A program made the translations under genes and the position numbers. Below the pieces are notes generated by a model. That model was not told the origin of the DNA, did no database searches, and saw only the letters and a program-made list of their open reading frames with translations. DNA of 60,000 bases from Cryptomeria japonica (taxonomy: Eukaryota; Streptophyta; Pinopsida; Cupressales; Cupressaceae), in contig NC_081409.1 of NCBI RefSeq assembly GCF_030272615.1, positions 612,497,755 to 612,557,754 on the forward strand. Direction: 5' to 3'. This document shows positions 10,886 through 23,029 of the stretch, piece by piece. Position 1 is the first letter of the stretch. Every line of letters begins with the position of its first letter.

Positions 10886-11029
10886 AAATGTTGGGTTCGT
10901 ATCGGTTCAAGCTTCACTTGCTAGGATAATGAGCTCTTCAAACACTTGTCTAGCCTAATTGTGCTTAAGGAAATCAACGAGTCTATCAATAGGCTATAGA
11001 ATGGTAGGGATGTCAAGTTGTTGGCCCCC

Positions 11030-11577
11030 CAAGAGATCCTTTGAAGCTCAATTTTGACAGGGCCTCAAAGGGCAGCTCGAGGGTGTTGGAATTGGTTGCA
11101 TCCTCTAAAATTGTCAAGGGGCAATGACCTTTGCTATCTCACGGAAAATCGAGAATGCAACAAACAATGAGGCAATTGAAGATCTTGCACGAGGATTGTG
11201 GCTTTGCAAGGAGTTTGGCCTTAAGGATCTAGACATTGAAGGTGATTCCCAAATCTGTGTCAACGTGGTCAAAAAGAAAGAAATCACAAGCTGGAACTTA
11301 AAACCGTGGATTGATTGAATATGGGACTGTCTAAAAGATATTGGGGACTTCTTCATCACACATCTTCTGGGATGCAACAAAAGTTGTTGAACCTCTAGCT
11401 AACGTGGGTGCTTCCCAAGACATTGAGGTTTGTGTGAGTGACAACTTGTTGAACTGGATAGGATTAGCAAAAATTGTGGATTTAGAGCAGGCAATGTCTC
11501 CAAATTGGCCTATCCTCAAGAACTGTTCAAATATGACTAGAGCTTTCAGTCTGGGGATGGAGCTTTGTACAGTATGA
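11030..11577 (+). pseudogene. LINE D: RNase H fragment of an L1-like LINE
   Basis: Pieces in shifting frames reconstruct a plant LINE RNase H domain: KLNFD.ASKGSS near 11045, ATNNEA near 11160, LDIEGDSQI near 11230, and a C-terminal block with VVEPLANVGASQDIEV near 11380. The acidic residues at the three expected positions (NFD, NEA, GDS) are present. Frameshifts and stops show it is dead. Only the 3' end of the LINE remains, which fits 5' truncation at insertion. Confidence 0.7.
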
Positions 11578-13600
11578 GATGATGTATTTGCTTTCAATCT
11601 GTTGTATCTTAGTTCGGCAAAGGCAGCCATTCAATCTTTTCCTTTAGGGATTCTCGATTCAATCCTCTATCATTTTGGTCTTATAAGTTTCAACCTCCAC
11701 CTCTTCCTGTTTCCAGATTGAAGAGCACACAGAAAATACTAAGAGGGGGGGTCAATCAATATTTTAAACATTTAAATAAAAATGAAACCACATAGAACAT
11801 GAAAAAGAGCAACCATAAAGACGCAAACACCAAATTTCTCATGGAAAACCCTTTCGAGTAAAAAACCACAACACACAATAGCTTTCATTGATACAAAAAG
11901 GCTCCAACCCAATGTACATAAAGAGCACCAACTTGGAGAGAGCACCAACTCCAATCAGCTAAGGCACCAACCTCAGTCTAAGTACCAGCTCAGTAACATA
12001 CTCTTTAACCACACACGCAGCTCCATTAAGGATTTCTCTAAATGCAGACTTCACACCATGAGCAAGAATTCGAACATTATAACCAAAATGACACAATCTT
12101 TCAAATGATAAAACAACAATCAGTACTAGCAGAAAGATAAGGTTGCTTTGACACAAGCTGCCAAACTTCTCAAAAACTTTCACCAGAAGTCACCAATATG
12201 TATGAGAGTTTCCAGCCTCTTTGTTGGGCAATATAAATTACAGCCGCAAAAGATATTTGACTCCATATTCCCAGTTTTAGATTCCTTTCACATCAAGAGT
12301 TGTAGCTTTCAATTACTGTATCCAACTCTATTAGTCTTCAAGACAAGAAATGTTACCACCATTATCTTCTTCTGCACAAGCAAGCAATATTCAATCTCCT
12401 TGATTGATCACTCAACATACACCTTCAACATTCAGGTTGTCTGTAACTTTTTCATTCGCAGAGTGGAGCTAAATCACTCAATATAACCACGTGTGAATAA
12501 AATACAAACTCAACATACCTCCATTACAACATTGTACCACACTTTTTAACCTATATGTATATATATATATATATATATGCTCATGATGCTTATATAGAAC
12601 AGTATCCTATTCTTACAAGTTTGCAGAGCTCATCTTACTAAAAGATATCAGCTTCATCGCATATGTGAACTCATATATATTTCACTACGAAAATCACTAG
12701 CGATGACAAACATAGCATAGCCTGCTTCAACAAACAAACAGCTTTTCCAGCAAAATGATCCGAACAGAATTAAGCACCTGTCCCATACACAGAAAAAACG
12801 GTTTCACAATGGCCACAATAATCCACATAAAGAAAACGGCAACACACTATATCTGAAGGCACTCATCGTGGTGACTAAGCTGTCATCCTCTCAGCAGTGA
12901 CAAAAAAACAGACCCAAAAATACGTTTTTTAATGCCCAATCAACAGGTACTTAAAACGGTTTTTACTGTCTGCATCTATCATCACAAATTATGTGCTTGC
13001 AGACTACAACACAATGCTGTTACGTTCAACTACAGCAATTCCATAAAAAATATGATCCTTCAGGTATTTTTATTCAAAATACTTCTTCACACCAAAAACA
13101 AAAATAAAAAAAATTCACATCCGTTGAAGCATTTGCCAGAATAATAACACCCGTTGTTAAAAACCAAGGTAAAAAGATAGCCTTCAGGAAAAGGGAAACG
13201 ATTCTAACAAACATTGACAGATGTTGCAAAGCCACCAAAAATATTCCTCTCATAGTAAGAAACGTATCCATACAGAACTTTATGGTTCGTAACAATTTTT
13301 AAATGAATTCAAACCATGTCATCCACTTAAAGCTAAGAAATAAAGCAACCAGTGATGATTTGTCAATGACTAATGATGTGTCAATAACTTGGCACAACAT
13401 CTGATCTGACTCAAACAAGTACACAGACAGCCAGCTGATGCAAACAACCAACCAGGAGAAGTAGACAAGCAACCAGCTTAAGCACACACACAGGCTGCTC
13501 AACATTTCATTCCAATTCTCTATTTAGAAACCTTGACAAATATCCTTTGACATCAATGACAGAAATGTTCAACAAAGATGGCATGCACTTTCGGCGTCTG
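11578..13600. other. Unassigned AT-rich intron sequence
   Basis: About 2 kb with no gene, domain or inverted repeat that I can support. A (TA)n tract lies at about 12554-12578. A G/A-rich remnant at 11740-11752 could be the decayed end of LINE D. Confidence 0.5.
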
Positions 13601-13616
13601 ATGCTCTTGTGCAAAG

Positions 13617-14093
13617 GTGTATGTGGAGGAACAGGTTGAAAGATTGTTCAAAACAAGAGGTGATCAAGCAACTGTTGAGACCATCATCAAGGTAGTGCGC
13701 ATTGTGGAATGGTAAGAAGGTCATGTACACAATGGAACTGCTTATGAAATCTTCTTGACTAATGTGGTGCAGATCACGGGTGAGTCCACTTGGGGCACGA
13801 TTTTTGCCCATCATCTAGTTTTAGACAAGGTAATGGTAAAGGTAGTCCTTCCCACTATCCCTCAGATGCCTAACAGAGGTTTGATAGTTGACATCTTTGA
13901 CACAAAAGTTGTGAACGAGAAAAGAGTATTTGCCCAAGCTCTCAAAACCCCTAGGAAAGGCATAGAAGGCAAGTCTCTTTGTACCTTTGGTAGTTTTATC
14001 AGTCAACACGGGGACCCATTTTCCCTTCCTCAATTAGAGAGGGTCTTTGTATGTCTTGAAGGCATCATGCTTATCATGCACAAATTTCTATAA
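13617..14093 (+). pseudogene. Unidentified reading frame with one stop
   Basis: One frame reads from about 13617 (VYVEEQVERLFKTRGDQA) through a single TAG/TAA-type stop near 13710 to the stop at 14093. It contains NGTAYEIFLTNVVQ, RGLIVDIFDTKVVNEK and FGSFISQHGDPFSLPQ. Composition is protein-like, but I recognise no family. It may be a captured gene fragment or an old element ORF. The long open run after one stop argues for relatively recent decay. Confidence 0.35.
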
Positions 14094-14980
14094 TCTTTTT
14101 TCTGACTTAATATAAATGGGAGATGTCCCATCTAGCAATACTTACCAGTAATATATATATATATATAGCCATCCCCTTCGTCGTCGTCCCATCCCTCATC
14201 CCAAAAACTTGGTGGAACATGGAAGATCATACTATTTCAAGAAGTAACCATGGCAATAAAAACAATCCTTCAATATGTGAACACTTTCAATAGTTTAGGC
14301 TATTGTTCTACTAATACAATATCCAGATTCCATACCAACCATGAGACCTTCGAGCTAACTCAAGGAACACAATATGAGATGCTTAAAATATATGTTACCA
14401 ATTCATCCCCACTGCTTTTTGGATATGGGTACAATCTGCTCTAGGTGGGATCCTAGTCTGGTATAGGCAAGCGTGCATCTAGGAGCCTTGAATCAGAATT
14501 TGGCTTCATCTGAAATGAGCCCATGCAAACCCACATCAAATATGGCAAATTTTCACAAAACCTACAATAAACCCAACTTTTCTATGACATTTCTTAAAAT
14601 TATTTTTGCTTTCTTTATTGATTTTGGATGCATAAAGACAAATCGCTGACCCTAAAGTGAAGACTTTAGACACAATTTCTTGCTTGTTGCTTCATTTTTG
14701 CCACCTTTGCCCTCCCAATCACACAGATATATTCACTTTGCTAGCACCAATGGACATGGATTCCTTCTAAGTTATACTCTACTAAGGTGAGCTTTAAGAG
14801 ACGTTGATGGACTCCTTGCATGAGATTACAATGGCCAAATATACCGTGGGAACAATATGGCAGAGCATAAGACAATGGTGATATAAATAAAAAATTTAGA
14901 TAATTATTTTATATTTATCTATATACCTCAAGGGCACATCCCCAATATATTTTGACCCATCCCCTACAAAATACGTTTCA
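14094..14980. other. Unassigned sequence with a dispersed-repeat block
   Basis: The segment 14166-14270 (AGCCATCCCC ... CCCAAAAACTTGGTGG ... ACCATGGCAATAAAA) is similar to 56814-56950, so it belongs to a dispersed family. The rest shows nothing recognisable. Confidence 0.45.
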
Positions 14981-15342
14981 AGGATGCAAAGATGGGTAGA
15001 AAACAACCTCACCCCATACCCAATCTCAAAAAAAGGAAACATTTCAAGGATGGATGATTTGAGGGAGCAAATGCCAATATGCTGTTAGCCATCGCTTACA
15101 ACCCAAGTAGTTCTAAATGCAATTTTAAAAAATAAAAACACAAAATAATAAATAAAAAAGATGCATGCAAAGATGGCTAGAAAACAACCTCACCCCATAC
15201 CCAACCTCAAAAAATGTAAACATTTCAAGGATGGGTGATTTGAAGGAGCAAACACCAATAGGCCATTAGCCATCCCCTACAACCCAAGTAGTTCTAAATA
15301 TAATTTTAAAAAGTAAAAACACAAAATAGTAAATAAAAAAGG
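14981..15342. repeat. Two-copy tandem repeat, unit about 180 bp
   Basis: 14981-15160 and 15161-15342 are about 90 percent alike by eye. Both contain AAAACAACCTCACCCCATAC, ACATTTCAAGGATGG and ACAACCCAAGTAGTTCTAAA and end in an A-rich tract. No coding capacity. Confidence 0.85.
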
Positions 15343-15399
15343 GAATGGTCCCCACATCCCTTGACACCAATCCTAAACCTAAAACAGCCCTACTAACAA

Positions 15400-16958
15400 C
15401 TAAAAACAAAAAACAGAAAAATAAGCTGAGAGACAAATTGTTTGTGACGTCCGACAATTCCGCTCAATGTAGGATGAGCCATTATTTTGTGCAATTGTCG
15501 GTATGATCTCTCAAAGCCTCTAAATTTGGAATTAATTTGTAGTAGAAATTTCGACTCCTCCATCAACATGATTGATTGAAGACGCTTCCAGAGGAAAACG
15601 AGATATGATCTTCACTATCAAGAAACCACGATTTTTTTAGGTTTCTTGTTCTATATTATTGGCGGTTTTAGGTTTCTGCTCCTTTGGAGCCATTCTCTAT
15701 ATGCTCCTCCAATGTTTCCTTGGTTCTTAGTGATTCCAACTCCTTCATCCCTCCCAATTCGATGGTGCTTGAGCCAGATGTTCGGTCTCTCAACCCCAAC
15801 TTTGGAAATTGGAATAGTTAAAGCCTTGGAACCCCCCTCAAATTCTAATAAAATCTGCACAACAAATTGTTATGGACAAAATTAGGCAGAATATAGCACT
15901 ACATAATAGTAGTAATCTGTATAAACAAGATGTTATTGAAAATGCTATACTTGGCAAATTTGAATTTTTACCCCCAGTTGAGACAATCTTGAAAGATAAC
16001 AACAATAAGATGATTTGCAAAACAGCCCTGAACAATGAGGCAGCCTCAGTGGTCAAAAGCATTGTTCAGGAAATTGATACTAAAAATCAAGTTACTTAGA
16101 GTCTACAAAAACCTAAAAGTTTGTCTAGTTCCTTTAATCCAGATTTGAATAGCCAACAGAAAGAGTATCCGAAATACATATTAGTACCTATTAATGTGGA
16201 TGGAGAATATATGGATCGGAGATAAAATGTTGTTAGAAATCTGCAAATTCCCAATTCAAGTCTAGACAACTATTTGAGCAGAATAGATTCTAAACCTGAA
16301 CTGATAAATCTTTGCAGACTCCGAGTAATATGGACAAGGATTTCAGTATCAACAATGCCTTTTTGGATTCTGCGAATATACCCAATCATGGGCAGAATTC
16401 TGGTCATGTATTTGATATAGATGGGGAATTGCAATTAAGCCCCAACAATAATAACAACATAGAGGTTGGGAATCATATGGATTTAATTAAAGATGATAAG
16501 GATCTACTATCTGATCACAATGACACATGTAATGATAAAAATATTGAGTATAACAGCCCTGCAAGAACTAATGGGTCAGGGAATAGTTTGAAAGTTGCAA
16601 AAAGGAAACAGATTCATGTCTTTGCCTCTCCCTCCACCCCAAGGAGGGCTGCTAAGGATAAAATTATTCATACACATAAAGTCATAATGATAAGATTAAC
16701 ATATTGAAACACAAAAGGAAGAAGATAACTAAGGAATCCCCAACTCCTTTTTCAAAAAGGAAAGAGGCTGAAGATTGTATTCCTAAATGCTTTGATAGCT
16801 TTTGGAAATCAATGGATACATCCTAACTACTGTTAGCATCGAATTTCATTGCATATCATGGAATGTCAGAGCTCTTGAATCCCCTGAAAGGAAGTATATT
16901 GTCAGAAGATTCTTGAGACTAGATAGAAACAAGGATGTTGTTCTCTTATAGGAGGTGA
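15400..16958 (+). pseudogene. LINE A: leader, ORF1 remnant and start of the endonuclease
   Basis: The 5' part of an old L1-like LINE. From about 15640 there are broken frames rich in Asn, Lys and Asp (for example 15872-16099 and 16312-16707), as expected of a decayed ORF1, though no zinc knuckle was seen. Near 16840-16950 the APE endonuclease begins in shifting frames (WNV/ISWN-like start, ESPERKYIVRRFLRLDRN, DVVLL.EV). It is cut at 16958 by a solo LTR and resumes at 17760. The exact 5' end is not defined. Confidence 0.55.
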
Positions 16959-17759
16959 TGTTGAAGTATTGTAGCTGCGAGAGAGATTTTCTGAGTTCTC
17001 TGAAATCCTTCAGATATATATTGTTCGTTTGAGCTTCATTTTCTTTTGAGAATCTTAGAGACTTCCTTCTCATCTTCGCATAAGTGTTGATGTGTGTGTT
17101 TTCTCTCAAAAGCCTTGCTAGCTGTTCTTATCCGATGTGGAGTGATTCTGTGCTGGCTGTCGTTTCTGTTCCCGTATAGAGTTCGTCGGTTGCCTTTCCT
17201 CCTTGCGTCGGTGGTGCAACCGACCTCTTTCTTTATGCGTGACTCTTGTCATACCCGCGTGGAAGAGTAATGGCTAGTTCGGGAGAGATGTGAAGAGTGT
17301 GTATCGTTTTTAATGATCGCAGGTTGGAATTTGTTATCGAAGGAAGATAATATAGTGTCATTTTTGCTTCCAACAACTAAGCGTATGAAATTCATATCAG
17401 AGACTCTTGTGAAAATCTTCAGTAACTCTTCTTGAGTTTTTCTATTTCATATATCGATCTGAGATTGGCATCATTATTTTCTTGTTCAAGACCTGTGAGT
17501 TTCGAGAGGCTGACACTTTTGTTTCTACAGTCTAGAAGTTGCATTTGTAAAGAAAGTATCTAAAGCTTATTGAGTGTTGATTGAAGTCTTCAATAATTCT
17601 TGTAATTGTTTTAGAGAACTCAATAAAGGCATTATTTTGTGGGCTGGGTTTTTAACCCTCAAGTGGAGGGTTTTCCCAGGATAAGATTTTTGTGCTTCTG
17701 TTGTTCTTGTTTTTAAGGTTCTGTTTATTATCTTTTTATATTCTGGTTCAAATTTAACA
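16959..17759 (+). mobile_element. Solo LTR, copia-like, 801 bp
   Basis: Begins TGTTGAAGTATTG and ends AAATTTAACA (TG...CA). It is flanked by perfect 5-bp duplications GGTGA (16954-16958 and 17760-17764). Removing it and one GGTGA rejoins the LINE A endonuclease frame (QEV then KATRFTLETNLKF). The 3' part has AACTCAATAAAGG and a short hairpin CCCTCAAGTGGAGGG, typical of U5 of plant copia elements. No internal region remains, so it arose by LTR-LTR recombination. The copia assignment is inferred from composition. Confidence 0.85.
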
Positions 17760-18638
17760 GGTGAAAGCTACTAGGTTTACTCTTGAGACAAACCTTAAAT
17801 TCGGCTGGAAGGATTCCCATCAATTCTCCACTAATCATGAGAGAGGTAGAGGTGGCTTTGCTATATTGCTCTCCAATAGTTGGGCACACTATGTGATTGA
17901 ATCTGGATCCTCACCTTGCAATAGAGCAGCATGGATAATCAGTTAAAAAGATGGGGCCAAATTTGGTTTGTGTTGTCTATGCACCTAATTAATATAGAGA
18001 CAAAGCTGAACTATGGAAATGGTTATGCAACCTCCAAGACATCCCTTGGATCATTGGGGGAGACATTAATATGATTAAACATAATGAAAACTGGGGGATT
18101 AGGAATGGAATGTAAGGGCAATGAAAAGCACTTCTAGTCTAGAATGAAATTCAAGCTCAACCTTTTTAACCCCTTGGAAGGGAAAAAGAAAGAGAATAAG
18201 AACCTATATTTCACACGGTCTAACTCTTAGAAGGGCACCAAAAGAATGTATTGTAGACTTGACAGGTTTTATGCCAGCGGAGATTTCTTCACTTTTGACA
18301 ATAATAAAGATAGATCTAGAGTAAGTGTCTACCCTTACTCGTTATCAGACCATCATCCTATCAAAGTGAACATTATAATGAACAATTTTGACTCGTCTGC
18401 ACAAAGATAACAGTAATTGTGGGCTCAACACCAATCTACTTAAGGATGAAAAGTGCAATGATGCTATCTTCACCTTCAAGGAGATCAATAGGTAAATGCT
18501 AAGAGACAAAACAATCATTGAAAGATGAGAGCAAAATACTAATCACTGGAAAATAATCTTCCAAACCATAGGGACAAAAGAGACATGGATAGAAGACATT
18601 AGAAGACAGCCTTAATGAGAAACTTCTCAGGTTGGAAC
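17760..18638 (+). pseudogene. LINE A: APE-type endonuclease domain
   Basis: Continues from before the solo LTR: FTLETNLKFGWKDS, NHERGRGGFAILLS, ELWKWLCNLQDIPWIIGG, GGDINMI, then in other frames YCRLDRFYASGDFFTFDN and YPYSLSDHHPIKVN. The GGD(I/F)NM and SDHHPI blocks are the catalytic DFN and SDH motifs of the exonuclease-endonuclease-phosphatase fold used by LINEs to nick target DNA. Many stops and frameshifts. It breaks off at 18638, where an LTR begins. Confidence 0.75.
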
Positions 18639-19835
18639 TGTAATGTCCCCAACCAAAAATTTAAGATTGCTCTTAGATCTGGAAAATAGATTCACAAATA
18701 TTACACAAAACTTCACCGAAAACACCCAAACTAGTTAGCTACTCTTGCACAGAAAGGGCCAAGTTAAAATGGAACTTTATAGAACATTATTGAAAATGAT
18801 TTTTCTGACATGTGCATCCTTTAATCAGGTCTGAAATTGATGTATTAAAGCAGCAACATTAATACATTCAAACTCCAATTTATAAGCAAAACCCAGAAAA
18901 ACTGTTACAACCAAATACCACCATTGTCACTGTAAACACCACAACTGATATTGTTTGATTTACAAATGAAAAATACAGAGAATATGATCTGATACAAGAT
19001 CAATAACAGCAGCAAAGTCCTCAATACAGATCTGAAATTACTGCAACAATATTAATGAAGCCCTGAGAACACACAATGGAAAACTCCTGAAATCTTGAAG
19101 CTCCAATGCAACCTCTGGATGAAGTTGCTCTATGTGAACAATGGTGTTTCGTCCACTATCCACCCGAAACTTATGGGTTTCCGTCCACAAGCCTCCAATC
19201 TCCAATGGGTTTCCGTCCACTGAAGAATTTTGCCAAACATGAAGTTCATACATGAGAAATTGATAAGTAGAAATGGCATTTAGTTTATCAATGATCATTT
19301 TTATCTATTTGCAATAGGGGTTTGCTTCCATTAAGCGGAGTATAGTTTCTATTTGCCTTTTATTTTTATCTTTTATCCGATCTATCTATCTGGCTGTCTA
19401 TGGAGTTGGAAACACCAAAGCGGGGGTCTGACTGAGGCAAACCCTATACAGCCTGAACATTTTTCCCCCATCTCCATGTGTGCAGGTGACGAACAGGTTC
19501 TGCACAGCTGAAGAGAGTTGTTGTGTGCTTTTAGTTAGATTATGTGTTCTCTAGTCATACAAACGACAACATGTCGCGATGGTGTCCACACACCGCGCTG
19601 GCGTTCAAAACCCAAGACCTTCCTAGTTCTTTGGTATAACTTACTTTCGATTCTGCTTCTCCCTGTTAGTTCAGATTTTCACATTTCATTCTTCCCGCGA
19701 TTTAATCATTTAAATACTTCTCTATTTAGTATAGTTTTGTTTGGTTGTTATACCCTGGCTCACCCTTAGCGCTAGTTTAAGTGAGGTAGCGGCGGATCAA
19801 TTTGTTATCTAGGATTCATCATCTTAGAGGTAACA
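18639..19835 (+). mobile_element. Probable solo LTR with TGTAATGTCCCC head
   Basis: Begins TGTAATGTCCCCA exactly where LINE A homology stops and ends GGTAACA, TG...CA ends, about 1,197 bp. The 3' part (CACCCTTAGCGCTAG, GGATTCATCATC) looks like an LTR U5. A motif GGGTTTCCGTCCAC occurs twice near 19172 and 19207. Flanking pentamers GGAAC and AATCA do not match, so the right end is tentative. The same head occurs at 27977 and, as TGTCATGTCCCC, at 54581. Confidence 0.45.
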
Positions 19836-19878
19836 AATCACGTCCTCTACAAAACCAAAAGTAAATACATCAATATAA

Positions 19879-20400
19879 TTACATCTTCCTCTTCCCAGCT
19901 CTAGTAAAAACTAGGGGAGAGGTAGAACTAGAGGGTCTAGTCCTAGAAGTCTGTTGTGGTTGTGCCTCCTCGCTCGATATGACTGGATCGGGCTGAGTCT
20001 CGACCTCTATCTTGGGTGTAGCTCTGCTTCTAGCTACTCCTGACACTAACAATGACTCCTCCTCATCCTCATCCTCCTCAATGTCATCTAGTGGGAATCC
20101 AAATCCACCCCTCTCCTCCTCCCTAACCTGCCTCTCCAAATCACAGATACCATCCTCAGTAAACAATGGAGGTTGCTCCTGCGATGTCCAATCACAGTAA
20201 GGATCTATATCATCCAAATCAATTGGACCAACTGGTGCTTTCTCTACCTTTCTTAAGCGCAACCGAAAATTATAATGCACAAAAACAAGGCCATTGAGGT
20301 GTTTTTGAGCTACCTTGCTCCTCTTCTTCATGTGGATGGCCTCAAACAAGCCCCAATGGCGCTCCAAACTTGATGAACTACAAGGCTGACATAAGATTCA
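19879..20400 (-). pseudogene. hAT transposase C-terminal fragment
   Basis: Minus-strand frame starting CQPCSSSSLERHWGLFE, then HMKKRSKVAQKHLNGLVFVH and YNFRLRLR, the hAT dimerisation domain (family pattern SSxxERxWSxFExIHxKKRNxL...LVxVHYNLRL). An acidic, low-complexity tail (DDIEEDEDEEES) follows and ends RAGKRKM at the stop, 19879. The 162-codon part from 20367 is open, so decay is recent or this is a separate last exon. The rest of the transposase is missing. Confidence 0.75.
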
Positions 20401-20640
20401 AATCCGCTTATAATCGACAAGAATTGAAGGAAATCAGGTTAGAAATGCTTGGGAGGGCGTTTTTCCCCTTAAAAGCAAATTAGAAAACAAAAAATGATAA
20501 AAGGAACACTTTTTTTGACGTTTTCAGTGTATAGTGCAGCGCGGGCAAGTTTTTAATACGGACTCGCTGATTTTTTGTCAAAAACTCGATCAATCAATGG
20601 CGTAAATACTCTCCAGTACAAAAAAACTCGCGAGTTTTTT
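20401..20640. other. hAT-associated segment with repeated ACTCG motifs
   Basis: Contains a perfect 20-bp palindrome, AAAAAACTCGCGAGTTTTTT (20621-20640), plus ACTCGCTGA and two AAAACTCGATC-like copies just before it. It lies between the hAT fragment and the resumption of LINE A, and may be the subterminal region of the hAT element. Confidence 0.5.
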
Positions 20641-21782
20641 GCTAGTAGTCCAACTATGGTTTGAGCAAAGAACCCTTGAAGAAATCAAGAAAGCAATAAA
20701 TGTCTTAAATATTGATAAGTCTCCCAAGTTAGATGGGCTGCTTGTGGAATTCTACAAGAAGAATATTGATTGGGTCAGTGAGGATCTACTTCAAATCTAT
20801 AAGGAAACCATTGTCAGAGGTTCCCTAGGGAGCAACATTAATAAGAGAATAATCAAGTTGCAACCTAAAGATGGAGACAAGGCTCTCATTAAGAACTAGC
20901 ATCCTATCACCTTACTTAATGTATCATATAAAATTCTTGCAAAGATTCTTGCCCTTAGATTAGTGGATATCCTCTTTACTTTTATTAGCAATGCCCACAC
21001 TGGCTTTATTAAAGGCAGATACATTTTGGAGAACTTGCTAACCAATTGGGAAGCCATGAACTGGCCTAGGCAAACCAACCAAAACTATGCCATGTTTCTT
21101 TTAGACTTTGAGAAAGCCTACAACAGAGTGGAATGGTCTTTTGTGCTTACGACTCTTGAAGCCTTTGGGTTCCCTAACAGCCTTTTTCATATGGTTAATA
21201 TCCTACTAAATGATGGAGTTGCTCAAATTGATGTTAATGGATCCTTGTCAAAAACTTTTACCTTCAAGAGATCCATCAGGCAACGTTGTCCGCTTGCCCC
21301 TACCCTATTTGTTTTTTATTAAGGCCCTACCCTATTCGTTATTGCTTCAGATGCTATATTATACATTTTAAGGGAGTCTTCATTGACCCTTGGAGTTAAG
21401 GGTATTTCTCACCCTGACAAGCAAGATCTTCTAAATATCCAGTTTGTTGATGACACTACCTTGTTTGTGGAGCTTGATGAAGGGAATATGGATAATCTTA
21501 TGCAGAAGTTGATTCTATTCTACTCGACCTCAAGTGCAAAATTGTCAAATGTCAAATCTATCATGCTAAGCTAGCTAGATACCCCCAGATTGGTTGCAAA
21601 ATATGACTTTCAATAGGGAGGGCCCACCAAGCAAGTTAGCTATTTAGGGGCACCTTTTGCACTTAGTCCTTGTTTGAATGATATGTGGTTATGGATCAAG
21701 AGTAACAATGATAAGAAATTGAATAAGTGGAATAAGCAATTCTTGTCCCTAGCTGTGAGAATCCAAATTTGCAAAAAATCTT
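20641..21782 (+). pseudogene. LINE A: reverse transcriptase domain, first part
   Basis: Reads EQRTLEEIKKAINVLNIDKS and onward: FYKKNI, HPITLLNVSYKILAK, GFIKGRYILENLL, MFLLDFEKAYNRVEW, RQRCPLAPTLF, and the catalytic block IQFVDDTTLF (F-x-DD) near 21440. This is a plant L1-type reverse transcriptase. Stops at 20899 and 21319 and a few frame changes make it a pseudogene. About 0.5 kb of the family sequence between the endonuclease and this point is missing, lost at the 18639-20640 insertion. It is cut at 21782 by LINE C. Confidence 0.85.
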
Positions 21783-22185
21783 TTTTAGTTTATTTTATTA
21801 TATTGAAATAAAAATTTACATTTCAGGATTACAAAAAGCCTAATAAATTCAGGCACCACCAAACAACACCCCCCCCCATACAGCCACCATGACTTCACTA
21901 CAGACCCGCAATTACTTTGGCATTCTTTTAAAATATGCCAGAATTACAAAATTCAAACAAAATTTGGGCATGCAAGAACCCCATATAGCCATTACATACC
22001 AGAAACCCATATACCCCAAGCCCATTAGAAAACAACCACTACTAAAGGCACCATTATCTACACCGCATACATAAACCAAAAAATTCACTAAAACTATAGA
22101 GATTTGAGATTTTACACATATACAAAAACATCTAAAGAGAAAAACACAGTAGCCACCAACCACCACCTCGCCGTGCAAACCAGAA

Positions 22186-22587
22186 CTAGGGCACATTTGG
22201 AGCAAAGTCGCTCGGCCCTTCACCAACATTTCCCAAATCTTTACCTCCCATTTCTGTACCATCACCTACGCTTTCCACCTTGCCCAACTTGGAACTCCTC
22301 TTCCCCGAAATCTTCCACTTGCCCTTCCCTTTCACAGTCTTCTTTATAGCACCACCCCTTGCAGAAGCACTCACCGCAGGGCACCGAGCCTCCATCTCCT
22401 CTCTCGGAAAAAGATTGAGAGAATCCCAAGCAATTGCCGCCTCTACCCTGTGCTCATCTCTGTCCAAACCAAATGGCCAACGAATGTAGGGGACCAATTC
22501 ACACAGTCCATGAATTCCATCAATGTCCAACCCTTCCCCAGCATCGAAACCGACCCCCGACGTTGCCATCTCCAAGAGCTCCATCAA
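22186..22587 (-). other. Unidentified 133-codon ORF in the LINE C 3' part
   Basis: An open frame with a basic patch (KKTVKGKGKWKISGKR) and an acidic, Gly-rich N-terminal half. It lies downstream of the RNase H domain and upstream of the A-rich tail, where plant L1 elements usually have only 3' untranslated sequence. It may be chance or a lineage-specific 3' extension. Confidence 0.25.
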
Positions 22588-23029
22588 ACCCCCAGCCAGT
22601 CATCCTCCATACACTACCGCAAGACTTGAACCAGAACATCCTTCCTTTCTCCCAATTCTAAACCCCAAGCCAGGACCATGGTCACCACATCTACATTTGT
22701 CCTGTACTTATGCATAGTCTTGAGGAAACTCTCCCCCAACAACATCGTCAATATCTGAACAAAAGCATCCAAATTTGAAGATACATTTAATCTTCTTGTC
22801 TAAGACCTCACCAACAAATGCCAATTGTTGCCGAGATGTGTACAGGGTAAAGGTGGCCTCCATATTTGTCACCACCTCACAATACCCTGCATCCAATACT
22901 ACCAAAAATGGGCCCGAGACCCTATAAATAAAGGCCCGTCCAATCCCCACATTCCTTCCATACCACATAATGAGCGAATTTAATGATCCCCTTGTACATC
23001 CTCCGCCACATCATCCTCTTGCAAATTTC

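Noticed and set aside
10632-10958. 108-codon ORF spanning the TRIM candidate
   Set aside because: It reads straight through both direct repeats and the primer-binding site, so the frame is incidental.
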